Shown here piece after piece: positions 9,901 through 17,581 of a stretch of DNA of 44,983 nt. The translations under genes and the position numbers were made by a program. The number at the start of each line of letters is the position of its first letter. Positions within the stretch are counted from its first letter, which is position 1. The notes beneath the pieces are model-generated. The model was not told the DNA's origin. It did not search any database and saw only the letters and a program-made list of their open reading frames with translations. The DNA is from JBCCQH01 sp039024435 (GTDB lineage Bacteria > Bacteroidota > Bacteroidia > J057 > JADKCL01): positions 1 through 44,983 of the forward strand of contig JBCCQH010000060.1 of the NCBI GenBank assembly GCA_039024435.1, written 5' to 3'.

Positions 9901-10581
9901 ACTGGTACGCCGGTGGAGGTAACCCCGGGCATGTGCCCCACACGGTGCAAGACCAAATTTCAAAAGGAAACCCTTCGCGCCAGCTTGCAGTCCGAAATCC
10001 GCCAGATTGAGGAAACGCTCATCACCGACCCGGAACTCGGTCGCGCGGAGCGGGAGGCGCTGGAGGGCCGTCTGCGCCGCCTCCGCGAGCAGTTGAACGT
10101 TCTGGAAGGGGAACTGATTTCTGATGCCCTGGCGAGTTACGAGTCGCTAGCGGACTTGGCGACGGAGCTGGATGGCCTGGGAGCCAGTGCCATCGCCGAT
10201 GAACTCGCCGATGCGCTGGGCGCTGACATGACCAAAGCGATCGCGGAACCCGATCCCGAAGCGCCGGTGGCCTTCCTTCCGCTGGAAGGGGAGCCGGAAC
10301 GCAAGGTTGCCCCGTACACCCGGGTTGCCCCGGTGGATATCGAACTTGAAGTATTCCCGAATCCCACTTCCGGACGCTTTGAAGTGCGTTTTTCGGCGCC
10401 GGGCGACGCAGCCATGGAACTGTTGGTGGTGGATCTGATGGGGCGGAATGTACTGCACCAAGTGACGCGCGGGCATCGGGTGACCGTGGAGGCGGATCAC
10501 CTTCCTTCGGGACTCTATCAACTCTTGCTCCGCCGTGCCGGACAGACGCTGGGCCATCAGAAAGTAGAGATCGTGCATTGA
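6967..10581 (+). CDS. Large beta-helix T9SS type A protein
   Basis: The 1204-residue product starts at ATG 6967, giving a signal peptide (MKRIPILLGLLLLGLSSFGQ). Residues ~25-450 are a beta-rich, probably propeller-type region (FSENGDRIYVTHT). Residues ~490-970 form a right-handed parallel beta-helix of the NosD/pectate lyase type, with many short turns such as NNLNLRFAPGARLIIENG. A charged helical segment (about 990-1090: REALEGRLRRLREQLNVLEGELI) predicts a coiled coil. The end (FPNPTSGRFEVRFS ... GLYQLLLRRAGQTLGHQKVEIVH) is a type A sorting domain. It shares its NNxL beta-helix style with the giant proteins near 26 and 36 kb. No catalytic residues can be assigned. A strong terminator follows. 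Confidence 0.88.
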   Translation: MKRIPILLGLLLLGLSSFGQNPNWILPDDYIHYISTTSFSLPPLAQPATFCDDGINPNNPNYEFDGYDGQLPDFSSNLMSDAQGDPLFSIVDGVIYDGAGHYLNSLVSIAGCKGSSETVIVPDPADCNRYYLILARVNGFSKLPHVFLLDMSLPNENCNGCDSYGALVLQSCPGSSQLRYDLPVTCVESSFGQLVNSADKISNCHIAASELRPGNFRYVFISNTYGIYRFRIDAGGFSSDNLFIPFNTGTSPAFNPFNIRSEMELVTLPGGGLRLATPYRNNPATNPSGAWQYLYTVDFDASGNYLASTERRFPMFLYSPGGNDQSAAIKGIEFSENGDRIYVTHTTSPLNPDQMEYYDFSNPTVALVPFNISPGFDLRFSMLERTENDKLIAINQIGLYELPNSTTANGSDLSLMWGQSFSPTYEGQPGSNFHKLYLLPDQIDDMDYSQHFTVNLACCLASAQFEADRYTATSGTWSPGANPFGSAADIYIKEELRIPANVSLTLNNLNLRFAPGARLIIENGTSGQQGGRLTLNGTLLTVDERCTTDATWLGVEVWGNTGLSQGSLSNSTQGRLFVQGGSQIEHAQVGILVGKRFVDEISQGECPPILDVQPFSFDPTRNGGIVRGVDARFRNNQRGVWFQPYFASSGADNLSRFYTSEFYWDAPLKGGLGLQNHAHLNQVKGIYFYGCEFRNDAFNDFVYTGLGTGINSFRSQFHVREYCSALLPDPCTNCPDQVNSRFAHLRYGIQTNNPIDNLTFTVRKSDFEDCQYGMYVRYTHDGQIKYNDFQVRQASYQTAGIVLRSAPSFVVQENKIAGIGSAAGSSSYGIVVNNSGVLDNEIYKNTFENLHIAVQSESNNAVQITPTNYPGSNPFNMSGLNYTCNDYSSGIEQADMTVVNGRIDYFQGHAIGHSSTTEAVEGSARNRFSLHGESPALEHDITVTGTVVQELQYVGLNTSHYWVDSYSANWVLPLISSFTGTPVEVTPGMCPTRCKTKFQKETLRASLQSEIRQIEETLITDPELGRAEREALEGRLRRLREQLNVLEGELISDALASYESLADLATELDGLGASAIADELADALGADMTKAIAEPDPEAPVAFLPLEGEPERKVAPYTRVAPVDIELEVFPNPTSGRFEVRFSAPGDAAMELLVVDLMGRNVLHQVTRGHRVTVEADHLPSGLYQLLLRRAGQTLGHQKVEIVH

Positions 10582-10647
10582 TCCCATCCCGACCCCCGGC
10601 ATATTGTTGTCGTAAGGACTGACCGACCTGACGGCGAGCCTCTTTTG

Positions 10648-10679
10648 CGCCCGGTAGCCCACGCTACCGGGCGATTTTT
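10648..10679 (+). terminator. Rho-independent terminator
   Basis: A perfect 11-bp stem (CGCCCGGTAGC with GCTACCGGGCG, loop CCAC) is followed by ATTTTTCATTTT. It lies 66 nt after the stop of the 6967-10581 gene. Confidence 0.85.
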
Positions 10680-10841
10680 CATTTTCTCGAAAAAAAATCA
10701 GGAAAAAATTCCCCGCTTGATCGAGAAAAAAGGAAGAATTTTTTGGCGATTTCGCGCTCTGATTTGCGGGATGGGTCATTGGGCCAGCCCGAAATGGGAA
10801 GAATTTAGGAAAGGGTCGGTGGGGTGGTGGCTTCCAGCGGC

Positions 10842-10849
10842 TATACTTG
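10842..10849 (+). promoter_or_regulatory. Possible -7 box for the lipoprotein gene
   Basis: TATACTTG differs from TAnnTTTG at one position and lies 71 nt before the ATG at 10921. No matching -33 box is visible. The rest of the gap 10680-10920 is A/T-run rich, with a TTTTCTCGA/TCGAGAAAA inverted repeat near 10683-10730, and holds no gene. Confidence 0.25.
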
Positions 10850-10920
10850 CAATGATCATTTGATTCTGTGGCCACACAACAACCTCATTTTTTCGACAAC
10901 AATCACAATTTAAATCCACT

Positions 10921-11538
10921 ATGAAACGCTTCAACACGAATCTCTTTTTTCTGAGCCTGATTATGCTGCTTATTTTCGGTACGGCTTGCGACCGGGAAGA
11001 ATTTCTGATGGAAGACCCCATTCCGCAATTCAGCACTGATCCCTGCGCGGGCCTGTTGCCGGAAGACCTCGACTTAGGCCCGGGCTATCAGGGCACCATC
11101 GTGACCAACACCGATCCCGACCTGCCGGATTTTGTTCTGAAGCGGGCCCTGACCACCTACAAATTTCCCGTTTCATTGGCCGCCGACAGTTGTGCCGGCT
11201 ATTGTGCGCTGAATGTCCGCTTCAAGGATGCCGATGACAGCAACCCGATCATCTGGGCCAACCTCCAACTGGATGAATTCACGCTCTCCTACGAGGACGC
11301 GGGGACCATCATCACTGAAGACATCGTCAATTATACCTGGAATGCCCCGGACCTTACGATCCTGGACGTGATTCCGCAGACGACCGTGGACTACAACATC
11401 TCATTTGTAAACGCTATGGGAGAAGAGGTGGCCATCTCGGAAGTCACAGTCGCCGGTGGACTGTGCATCGTGGACAATGTCAACAACACCGATCCGCTGG
11501 TCATTCCGTACCGGGGTCTGGAGGGGGGCGATGATTGA
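10921..11538 (+). CDS. Predicted lipoprotein of unknown function
   Basis: The 205-residue product has a basic N-terminus, a hydrophobic core (LFFLSLIMLLIFGTA) and a Cys at residue 23 or so in FGTACDRE, which fits a relaxed lipobox. It is probably lipid-anchored after signal peptidase II cleavage. The mature part is acidic and beta-rich, with several cysteines (DPCAGLLPEDLDLGPGYQG, CAGYCALNVRF) and ends in GGDD. No family is recognised. It converges with the next gene, leaving only 2 nt between stop codons. Confidence 0.72.
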   Translation: MKRFNTNLFFLSLIMLLIFGTACDREEFLMEDPIPQFSTDPCAGLLPEDLDLGPGYQGTIVTNTDPDLPDFVLKRALTTYKFPVSLAADSCAGYCALNVRFKDADDSNPIIWANLQLDEFTLSYEDAGTIITEDIVNYTWNAPDLTILDVIPQTTVDYNISFVNAMGEEVAISEVTVAGGLCIVDNVNNTDPLVIPYRGLEGGDD

Positions 11539-11540
11539 GT

Positions 11541-13049
11541 TCAGCTTTGCATGCGGTCTAGTCGGACCTCGAACCAGGGATCGGCCCCCTGCCCCAATTC
11601 CGTAATCACTGCCCGCAACGCAGCCATGCTATCGGCGGCTTTGAACAAATCCCTCCGATACGAAAAATAGTAAAGCTCCTGGATCAGGTCGCGAAACGAG
11701 TCATAACTTGCGCGGCGGTGTTCCGGGAGTTTTCTTCGTTCGATGTATCCCCGGTACGATTCTAACAGCCGCTCCATTTTCTCATCGGTTTGGTCCCAAA
11801 GCACCGGATTGTCTTCTGCCGCGGCCAGCAAATCGTAGTACACCTTCAGCAGGTTGCTCCGCATGTCCAAGCCGTAGAACAAGTCCAGCTTCAGGTTGCC
11901 GGTTTGGCTGCACAGCTCCTCCAGTTCACGTGCGGCCTCGACGAGTTTGTTTTCCGCGTACAGGAGCAGCGCGTGGTTGTAGCGGGCGGCGTTTCGGTCG
12001 GGGTCATTTGCGATTTTGCCGGCGAGGGTGTCGTAGTGCTGCCGGGCCTCTTGCACTTCGCCGGCTTTGAGCTTGACCGAGATGACGTTTTTGAAGTGCT
12101 CGGCCAGGATGTAGCCTTCGTCCAGCAGGATCCCTTTTTCGATGAGGTGGTCGTGCAAGCGGCTGAGGGCGTAGAGGGCATCGCGATCCCCCTGGTTCAG
12201 TTTTCGGGTCAATGCATTGAGCAGATAGCCGTACAGGTCGAGCATGTCTTCGCGCGGGTAGGTAAGAACGGTGACGTCCTGAGCATCGAGCAGTTGTTGC
12301 AATTGGGCGGTGGCAGCGACCTCGACTTCGCCGGAGAGCAATTCGTAGAGCCGGTAGTACATCTGGGCCAATGGCGGCCAGGAATCGCGCCAGCGGGGGA
12401 CGGTTTCGGCAATCGCCATGTCCGGCGTAGGGGCCTTGAAGATGCGCCGTTCATTGGCGATGGCGCAGAGTAGGCGCAGCTTTTGGATGACGTAATTGGC
12501 TTCGAGGGCGTCGAGCAAACCGTCGTAATCGCGCTCATCGGCGGGGACAAAACGGTTGCTGGCCTGCTTGGCGAGGTCCAGGTCCAGCACCAGGCGGGCA
12601 TTGGAGAGTTGGCTGGACTGGGGAAACTTGTCGAGGACGCGCTGGGCCTCGCCGTGCCGCCGCTTGACCTCCGGCCAGTCGAGCGACAAGTCGCGGTAGG
12701 CGCGGAAAGCCAATTGTTGCAGGGCAATCGGGTCGCGTTCCAGTTCGCGCTGGGCAAAAAATTCCTGCAGGAAATTGTAAAAGTGGGAAGTGAGCTTGTC
12801 AAATGCATTCTCGGAAGCAGGCAGGTCGGTTCCTGCGATGAAGGCTTCCCGGGAGATCGGCTGGTGCACGGCACCGAGCGCCAATATCCGATCAAAATAG
12901 GTGAGCAGCTTCTGATTGAGCCGATTGGGGTGGCGCTTCACCCGCAATTGCAGGGCTTCCAGGATGCTTTCCAAACCTTCGTCGTCCAGCTGGGCCAGCA
13001 GCTTAAAGGGCTTGCGGGAATTGAGTTTCGTGGTCTTTGCGGCGGGCAT
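11541..13049 (-). CDS. Helical (TPR-like) protein of unknown function
   Basis: The 502-residue product has no signal peptide and starts MPAAKTTKLNSRKPFKLL. It is rich in helix-forming residues throughout, with many A/L/E/R pairs reminiscent of degenerate TPR repeats (for example EVQEARQHYDTLAGKIANDPDRNAARYNHALLLY is helix-turn-helix like; quoted here only as positions ~355-390). No enzymatic motif is seen. Similar helical proteins of about 500 residues are common as hypotheticals in Saprospiria, which is from memory and unchecked. It is probably a cytoplasmic scaffold. Confidence 0.75.
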   Translation of the reverse strand: MPAAKTTKLNSRKPFKLLAQLDDEGLESILEALQLRVKRHPNRLNQKLLTYFDRILALGAVHQPISREAFIAGTDLPASENAFDKLTSHFYNFLQEFFAQRELERDPIALQQLAFRAYRDLSLDWPEVKRRHGEAQRVLDKFPQSSQLSNARLVLDLDLAKQASNRFVPADERDYDGLLDALEANYVIQKLRLLCAIANERRIFKAPTPDMAIAETVPRWRDSWPPLAQMYYRLYELLSGEVEVAATAQLQQLLDAQDVTVLTYPREDMLDLYGYLLNALTRKLNQGDRDALYALSRLHDHLIEKGILLDEGYILAEHFKNVISVKLKAGEVQEARQHYDTLAGKIANDPDRNAARYNHALLLYAENKLVEAARELEELCSQTGNLKLDLFYGLDMRSNLLKVYYDLLAAAEDNPVLWDQTDEKMERLLESYRGYIERRKLPEHRRASYDSFRDLIQELYYFSYRRDLFKAADSMAALRAVITELGQGADPWFEVRLDRMQS

Positions 13050-13182
13050 ATTTGTTGGTTGGAAAATGCTGTGGTATCGATTTGGGGCTTACCGTTGCCG
13101 GTGGTGGTAAGTACTGACTTACCCGGAGCGCATTGCGGGCATCCGAATATACAACGCAATCGCTGAACAAGCACGGACACTT

Positions 13183-13239
13183 GAGAATTTCCCATTGCCT
13201 GATTTTTGATTTCCCATGGGCACGTTCCGAACAGCCCAC
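13183..13239 (+). repeat. Dispersed intergenic repeat, copy A
   Basis: It reads GAATTTCCCATTGCCTGATT at its start, then TTTGATTTCCCATGGG and a hairpin GGGC...GTT-CCG-AAC...GCCC. It has the same core (GAATTT.CAATTGCCTGATTT.CGATTTC then a GC-rich hairpin) as copies near 20.9 kb and 36.45 kb. It lies in the 237-nt gap between ribF and the 502-aa gene. Confidence 0.6.
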
Positions 13240-13286
13240 AATTGAGAATTTTTCATTGAAGATTCACCGAAGCGCCCATTCAATCC

Positions 13287-14228
13287 TCAGGTGTAGTGTT
13301 CCCGAATCAGGGCCAGGCAGTCTTGTTTGTCCTGGGCAATGGCCGCCTTTAAGGTTTCCAATGAGTCAAATTTTCGGTCCTCCCGCACCCAACGCAGGAA
13401 CCGCACTGTGACGTTGGCGCCGTAGATGTCCCGGTCAAAGTCGAACAGGTTGATTTCCAGTCCCAGAGGAAAATGGCTGCCGACGGTGGGTTTTTTTCCG
13501 ACGCTCAACATACCAAAATGCTCAACTCCCTCGATTTCCAGCGTGGCGAGGTAGACGCCCTGACGCGGAATCAGCTTATAGGGATCGCTCGGTTTGACAT
13601 TTGCCGTAGGCCAGCCCAATTGTCGACCCAATTGTTCCCCGGTGATGACCCTGCCCGTGACCGGATAGGGATAACCGAGGTAGCTCGTCGCGGTGGTCAC
13701 GTCCCCTTCGTGCAAAGCCTGGCGGATCTTGGTGCTGGAAACGGCCGCATTGTCGATTCGCTGGGCGGGAATCTCCTCGACATCGAATCCGAATTGGCCC
13801 GCGCCATCTTCCAGTTCTTTCAGGCCGCCGGTGCGGTTCTTGCCGAAGTGGTGGTCGTAACCGATGACGATGCGGCGGATCTGAATGGTATTGTGCAGGA
13901 TATGCTCGATGAACTGGTGCGAGGTAGTACGGGAAAATTCGCGGGTAAACTTGATGATCATCAGCTTGTCGATGCCGAAGGCTTCCATGGCGGCGATGCG
14001 TTCCTCCAGGGTGTGCAGCAGCCGCAGGGGATTGTCTTCGGGGTACAGGACCAGCCGGGGATGGGGGTGAAAGGTGATCACGACGCTTTCGCCCTCGATG
14101 GCCCGGGCGGCGTCTTGCAGCCGTTTCAGAATTTTGCGGTGGCCCTGGTGTAACCCATCAAAGGTGCCAATCGTTGCGACCGGGTTGGGGCCCGCTACGT
14201 AGGCTTCAGTGGATTGAAATACTTTCAT
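13287..14228 (-). CDS. ribF: Bifunctional riboflavin kinase/FAD synthetase
   Basis: The 313-residue product matches RibF along its length. The N-terminal nucleotidyltransferase half has ATIGTFDGLHQGH near residue 20 and ITFHPHPRLVL, with a later STKIRQAL motif. The C-terminal riboflavin kinase half has GRVITGEQLGRQLGWPTAN and the GVYLATLEIEG and NLFDFDRDIYG motifs. It phosphorylates riboflavin to FMN and adenylates it to FAD in the cytoplasm. The ATG at 14228 was preferred to a GTG one codon upstream. It follows truB by 12 nt and ends the operon. Confidence 0.95.
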   Translation of the reverse strand: MKVFQSTEAYVAGPNPVATIGTFDGLHQGHRKILKRLQDAARAIEGESVVITFHPHPRLVLYPEDNPLRLLHTLEERIAAMEAFGIDKLMIIKFTREFSRTTSHQFIEHILHNTIQIRRIVIGYDHHFGKNRTGGLKELEDGAGQFGFDVEEIPAQRIDNAAVSSTKIRQALHEGDVTTATSYLGYPYPVTGRVITGEQLGRQLGWPTANVKPSDPYKLIPRQGVYLATLEIEGVEHFGMLSVGKKPTVGSHFPLGLEINLFDFDRDIYGANVTVRFLRWVREDRKFDSLETLKAAIAQDKQDCLALIREHYT

Positions 14229-14240
14229 CACATCGATTTC

Positions 14241-14972
14241 TCATTCCTGGACACTGCCCGCCGACGTTTCGCCGGTTACTGGGCGGTGCGCTTTCCATTC
14301 GCGGACAAATTCTTCAATTTCCCATGCATTTGCAAGCGTGTGATCGCCGATCCGGGTGCGGCGCAGTTCCAGGATGTAGGCACCGACCCCGAGTGCCTGG
14401 CCCAGGTCGTGGACCAGAGACCGGATGTAAGTCCCTTTGCTACAGCGGATCACCGCCGAAGCCCAATTCGGGGCGCGGAATTCTTCCAGGCGGAATTCGT
14501 AGACCTGTACGGTGCGGGATTTGAGTTCAATTTGTTCGCCGGCCCGGGCCGCTTTGTAGGCCCGTTTACCTTTGACTTTGACGGCGGAAAATACCGGGGG
14601 CAATTGCTCTACGGTACCGCGAAAGGGCGGGAGGGCGGCTTCGATCAGGGCCGGAGTCAGATGGGAGGTGTCCCGCACTTCTTCCGGGGGAAATTCCGCA
14701 TCGTACGACTTGGTGACGGCACCCAGCCGAAATTCGACGTGGTATTCTTTTTCCTGGTCTTGAATTCCGGAGATGGTTTTGGTTTTGCGCCCGGTGCAGA
14801 GGATCAGAACGCCAGTGGCAAGCGGATCGAGGGTGCCAGCGTGGCCGACTTTTTTCGTGCGCGTAAGGCCCCGGATCTTCTTGACCACGTCGAAAGACGT
14901 CCATTCTTTGGGCTTGTCGAAGACGAGTACTTCCCCGGCGGTGAGGTCCAGCGCGGCAATTTCTTTTTTCAT
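14241..14972 (-). CDS. truB: tRNA pseudouridine(55) synthase
   Basis: The 243-residue product is TruB. It has the FDKPKEWTSFDVV start motif, the catalytic Asp49 in GHAGTLDPLATGVL, the KEYHVEFRLG and PPVFSAVKVKGKRAY motifs and the CSKGTYIRSLVHDLG motif. It makes pseudouridine-55 in the T loop of tRNAs. The ATG at 14970-14972 overlaps the uppP stop as ATGA, so the two are translationally coupled. A longer frame upstream is only the shadow of uppP. The PUA-like C-terminal domain is short or absent, which is common for this family in Bacteroidota. Confidence 0.95.
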   Translation of the reverse strand: MKKEIAALDLTAGEVLVFDKPKEWTSFDVVKKIRGLTRTKKVGHAGTLDPLATGVLILCTGRKTKTISGIQDQEKEYHVEFRLGAVTKSYDAEFPPEEVRDTSHLTPALIEAALPPFRGTVEQLPPVFSAVKVKGKRAYKAARAGEQIELKSRTVQVYEFRLEEFRAPNWASAVIRCSKGTYIRSLVHDLGQALGVGAYILELRRTRIGDHTLANAWEIEEFVREWKAHRPVTGETSAGSVQE

Positions 14973-15796
14973 GCGCCGAAAGAGATGACGTTGGTACCGA
15001 TGAGCAGGGCGAGGATGCCCAGGGCAAAGCAGTAGATGCTGAAGTAGTGCAATTTGCCCCGCTTGACGATGCTGAGCATGGCCTGACAGGCGGCGAGCCC
15101 GGTCACGAAGGCCGCGGAAAATCCGATCAGGGCCACACCGGTTGACAGCCCGGACGCGGCACCGCTGGCCGCAGCTTCTCCACCCAGGAGATCTTTGAGG
15201 TCCAGGGCGGCTTTGCCGAGGATGGGAACGATCACGACCAGAAAGGAAAACCGCGCCGCTTCTGCTTTGTCGATTTTCATCAGCAAGGCGGTAGCAATCG
15301 TCGCCCCCGAGCGGGAAATCCCGGGCAGGACGGCAATGGCCTGGGCGATGCCGATGATAAAAGTATTTTGGAAATTCAGGCGGCGGTCGTGCTTTTTCAC
15401 GTACAGCGTGAACAACAACAAGGCTCCGGTCACGAGCCACATGGCGCCGACGAGGGCGACATTGCCTTCAAACAGGGCGCTCAATTCTGCTTCAAAAGTC
15501 AGGCCTACGATGACCACGGGCAGGGCAGCAGCCGCGAGCATGGCCACGTATTGCGTTCCCGAATTCCACCGGAACTGAATCAGATCCCGCAGAATACTGC
15601 CGATGGCTTTGCGAAAGATGATGATCGAGGACAAAGCGGTTGCGGCGTGGACCAGAACGGCAAAGGTGAGGTTTTCGTCGGGGTCTCTGACGTCCATAAA
15701 CGAAGAGGCCACCACGAGGTGGCCACTGCTGCTGACCGGAAGGTATTCGGTCAATCCCTGTACGATGCCCAGTACCAGGGCTTCAATTTCGTTCAT
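14969..15796 (-). CDS. uppP: Undecaprenyl-diphosphatase (BacA/UppP family)
   Basis: The 275-residue polytopic membrane protein has both family signatures: GLTEYLPVSSSGHLVV near residues 14-29 and PGISRSGATIATALL near the middle. It removes a phosphate from undecaprenyl diphosphate, recycling the lipid carrier for peptidoglycan and other envelope polymers, and may give bacitracin tolerance. About eight hydrophobic helices are visible. It overlaps truB by 4 nt and lies 26 nt after the DUF3098 gene. Confidence 0.95.
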   Translation of the reverse strand: MNEIEALVLGIVQGLTEYLPVSSSGHLVVASSFMDVRDPDENLTFAVLVHAATALSSIIIFRKAIGSILRDLIQFRWNSGTQYVAMLAAAALPVVIVGLTFEAELSALFEGNVALVGAMWLVTGALLLFTLYVKKHDRRLNFQNTFIIGIAQAIAVLPGISRSGATIATALLMKIDKAEAARFSFLVVIVPILGKAALDLKDLLGGEAAASGAASGLSTGVALIGFSAAFVTGLAACQAMLSIVKRGKLHYFSIYCFALGILALLIGTNVISFGA

Positions 15797-15822
15797 AAGC
15801 GCTCGGCAAGGCTAAATATCCG

Positions 15823-16068
15823 CTAGGACTTGCTGACGGTTTCTGGGTCGGCCTGGGCCAGTGGATCCTTTTTGCGGAAGAGTACCCCCACGATGACTAC
15901 GACGTGACCGATGATAATCAACGGCGGTGAAAGGCTCAGGGCCATCGAAAATTCCTCGGCGCTGGCGTCGATGAACGACTCTCCGGCCATTACGGCGTAG
16001 CCCAGGATGATGATCGCCAATCCCGCGAGGATGATGTACACGTTGATTTTTTTAAATGGAATCTGCAT
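15823..16068 (-). CDS. DUF3098 family membrane protein
   Basis: The 81-residue product begins MQIPFKKINVYIILAGLAIIILGY and has two hydrophobic helices joined by an acidic, serine-rich loop (about residues 30-45), ending in a polar tail. The family is known from this position between ftsX and uppP in Bacteroidota, and its function is unknown. It is 12 nt downstream of ftsX. The neighbours suggest a link with division or envelope synthesis. Confidence 0.85.
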   Translation of the reverse strand: MQIPFKKINVYIILAGLAIIILGYAVMAGESFIDASAEEFSMALSLSPPLIIIGHVVVIVGVLFRKKDPLAQADPETVSKS

Positions 16069-16080
16069 ACTGTGATTTTT

Positions 16081-16965
16081 TTACATGAGCTGGTCCATAC
16101 TTTTGTGCAGAAAGCGGCTCACCGCCCACGTACTGCTCAACCAGCCCAAAATCGTCCCGAAGATAACAATTCCCCCCAACAAAAACAGAAACTCCTCCCG
16201 AAATAACAGCGTTTCCAGCGAATCGACGCCCAATTGATGCAGTCCGTACATCAGGCCCAGCAGGATGGCATTGGCGATGAGCGCACCGAGGAAGCCTTGA
16301 AGGACGCCCAGGCGCACAAATGGTCGCCGAATGAACCCACCGGTCGCGCCGATCAACTGCATGCTGCGGATCATGAGCCGCTTACCGTAAATCGCGAGGC
16401 GGATGGTGCTGTTGACGATAAAGAACGCAATCAGCGTTACAATCAGGCCAATTCCCGCCGCGATGCGGATGAACTGGACAATGTTGGCGCGGAGCTGCTC
16501 GATCTCGCCCATCGGGTAGCTGATGTCCTGCGGCGGGAGGATGTCCTGGCCCATGATCGCGGCATTGACCGCGGTGAGGCTGTCGGAATTGATCCAATCG
16601 TGGTTCAGCTTGATGTTGTAAGAGGCGGGCAGGGGATTGACCCCGTCCATGATCTCCATGAATTCGTCCCCGAGTTCGGCGATGAATTCCTGGCCGGCTT
16701 CCTGCTTGGAGATGTAACGGATCTCTTTGACGAAGGGCTGGGCGGTCAAGTGGCGGCCCAGGGAGTCGCGGCGTGCTTTGGGGGTGTGGTCCGGTAGGGT
16801 CACCATCAACTCAAAATTCTCTTGCGCTTCCTCCAGCAGCATGTTGCTGTAGATCGCCGCTCCGGCAAAGAGGCTCATGAAAAAGAGCACCAGGGCAATG
16901 ATGAACAGCGAGGTGGTAAAGGTGCTGCGGGTACGCGATTTGAGAAAATTTGCTTTGCGGGCCAT
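16081..16965 (-). CDS. ftsX: Cell division protein FtsX (ABC permease)
   Basis: The 294-residue product has the FtsX layout: a short basic cytoplasmic N-terminus, one helix (FTTSLFIIALVLFFMSLFAGAAIYS is residues ~16-40), a large periplasmic domain (about 45-170), then three helices (about 170-290). The conserved features of the family are MQLIGATGGFIRRPF and the final FLHKSMDQLM. With the FtsE ATPase it controls peptidoglycan hydrolases at the division site. ftsE is not in the window. It heads the ftsX-DUF3098-uppP-truB-ribF operon. No clear promoter was found in the 116 nt upstream. Confidence 0.92.
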   Translation of the reverse strand: MARKANFLKSRTRSTFTTSLFIIALVLFFMSLFAGAAIYSNMLLEEAQENFELMVTLPDHTPKARRDSLGRHLTAQPFVKEIRYISKQEAGQEFIAELGDEFMEIMDGVNPLPASYNIKLNHDWINSDSLTAVNAAIMGQDILPPQDISYPMGEIEQLRANIVQFIRIAAGIGLIVTLIAFFIVNSTIRLAIYGKRLMIRSMQLIGATGGFIRRPFVRLGVLQGFLGALIANAILLGLMYGLHQLGVDSLETLLFREEFLFLLGGIVIFGTILGWLSSTWAVSRFLHKSMDQLM

Positions 16966-17081
16966 AGGACTTGGTTAGATGAATGCACGCGACGAGATAA
17001 CGTTCTCCGGGACGGAGATCGTATGTCATCGGGTAAAATTAAGTGGTTGGGTAGACTTCTTAATGCACTTATCCCCAAGGG

Positions 17082-17480
17082 TCAGTCGTATATTCTGAAC
17101 AGTACCGGCAGCATCATGTTCTGGCGGATGGGTTTGCCGGCCTGGAGGGCGGGGGCAAATTTGAGATTTTTGATGAGGCGCTCGGCCTCTTCTTTGGTGC
17201 CGTAGCCCAGGTCGTTGAGGGCGCGGACTTCGCTGGTGGTGCTGTCCGGTTCCACAAAAAAGGTGACGGTGACATCGCCTTCCACGCGGTTTTCCTTGGC
17301 GTCAGCGGGATATTGCAGTTGTTTGAAAAGCTCCTTGTAGAGGGCATGCTGTCCTCCTGGATACTCGGCGGCTTTTTCGGTGACGATGTTGAAGTTGCGT
17401 CCGGTTCCATCTTCGATCCGCTCTTGCGCCCACACGATCCCGGCGGCACAAACAAATATGAGGGTTAGGAGGTGTTTCAT
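17082..17480 (-). CDS. Periplasmic TonB C-terminal-domain-like protein
   Basis: The 132-residue product has a signal peptide (MKHLLTLIFVCAAGIVWAQ). The remainder resembles the TonB C-terminal fold: YPGGQHALYKELFKQLQYP, then GDVTVTFFVEPDSTTSEVRALN and the end RQNMMLPVLFRIYD. It lacks the membrane helix and proline-rich linker of true TonB, so it is a soluble periplasmic stand-alone domain, often found in Bacteroidota. A role in energy transduction is uncertain. A hairpin repeat (17505-17571) lies directly upstream of it. Confidence 0.8.
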   Translation of the reverse strand: MKHLLTLIFVCAAGIVWAQERIEDGTGRNFNIVTEKAAEYPGGQHALYKELFKQLQYPADAKENRVEGDVTVTFFVEPDSTTSEVRALNDLGYGTKEEAERLIKNLKFAPALQAGKPIRQNMMLPVLFRIYD

Positions 17481-17504
17481 TTTTTTGGTTCTGATTATCG
17501 ATGT

Positions 17505-17571
17505 CTGATTTCTGACGGGGGAAGTTCATCTTTGGGCTTGAGCGAAGCGCCCATTGGGAATCAGAAATCAG
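17505..17571. repeat. Inverted repeat around a GC-rich hairpin (diverged copy D)
   Basis: CTGATTTCTGA (17505-17515) and TCAGAAATCAG (17561-17571) are perfect 11-bp inverted arms. Between them is a hairpin around GGGCTTGAGCGAAGCGCCC (17534-17552). The CTGATTTCTG core resembles the dispersed repeat at 13183, 20876 and 36442, but the layout is more symmetrical, so membership of that family is likely rather than certain. Confidence 0.45.
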
Positions 17572-17581
17572 CCATCTGAAA

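Noticed and set aside
14973..15440. 399-residue version of TruB starting at 15440
   Set aside because: The extra N-terminus is an antisense-phase reading of uppP; the TruB homology begins at ATG 14972.
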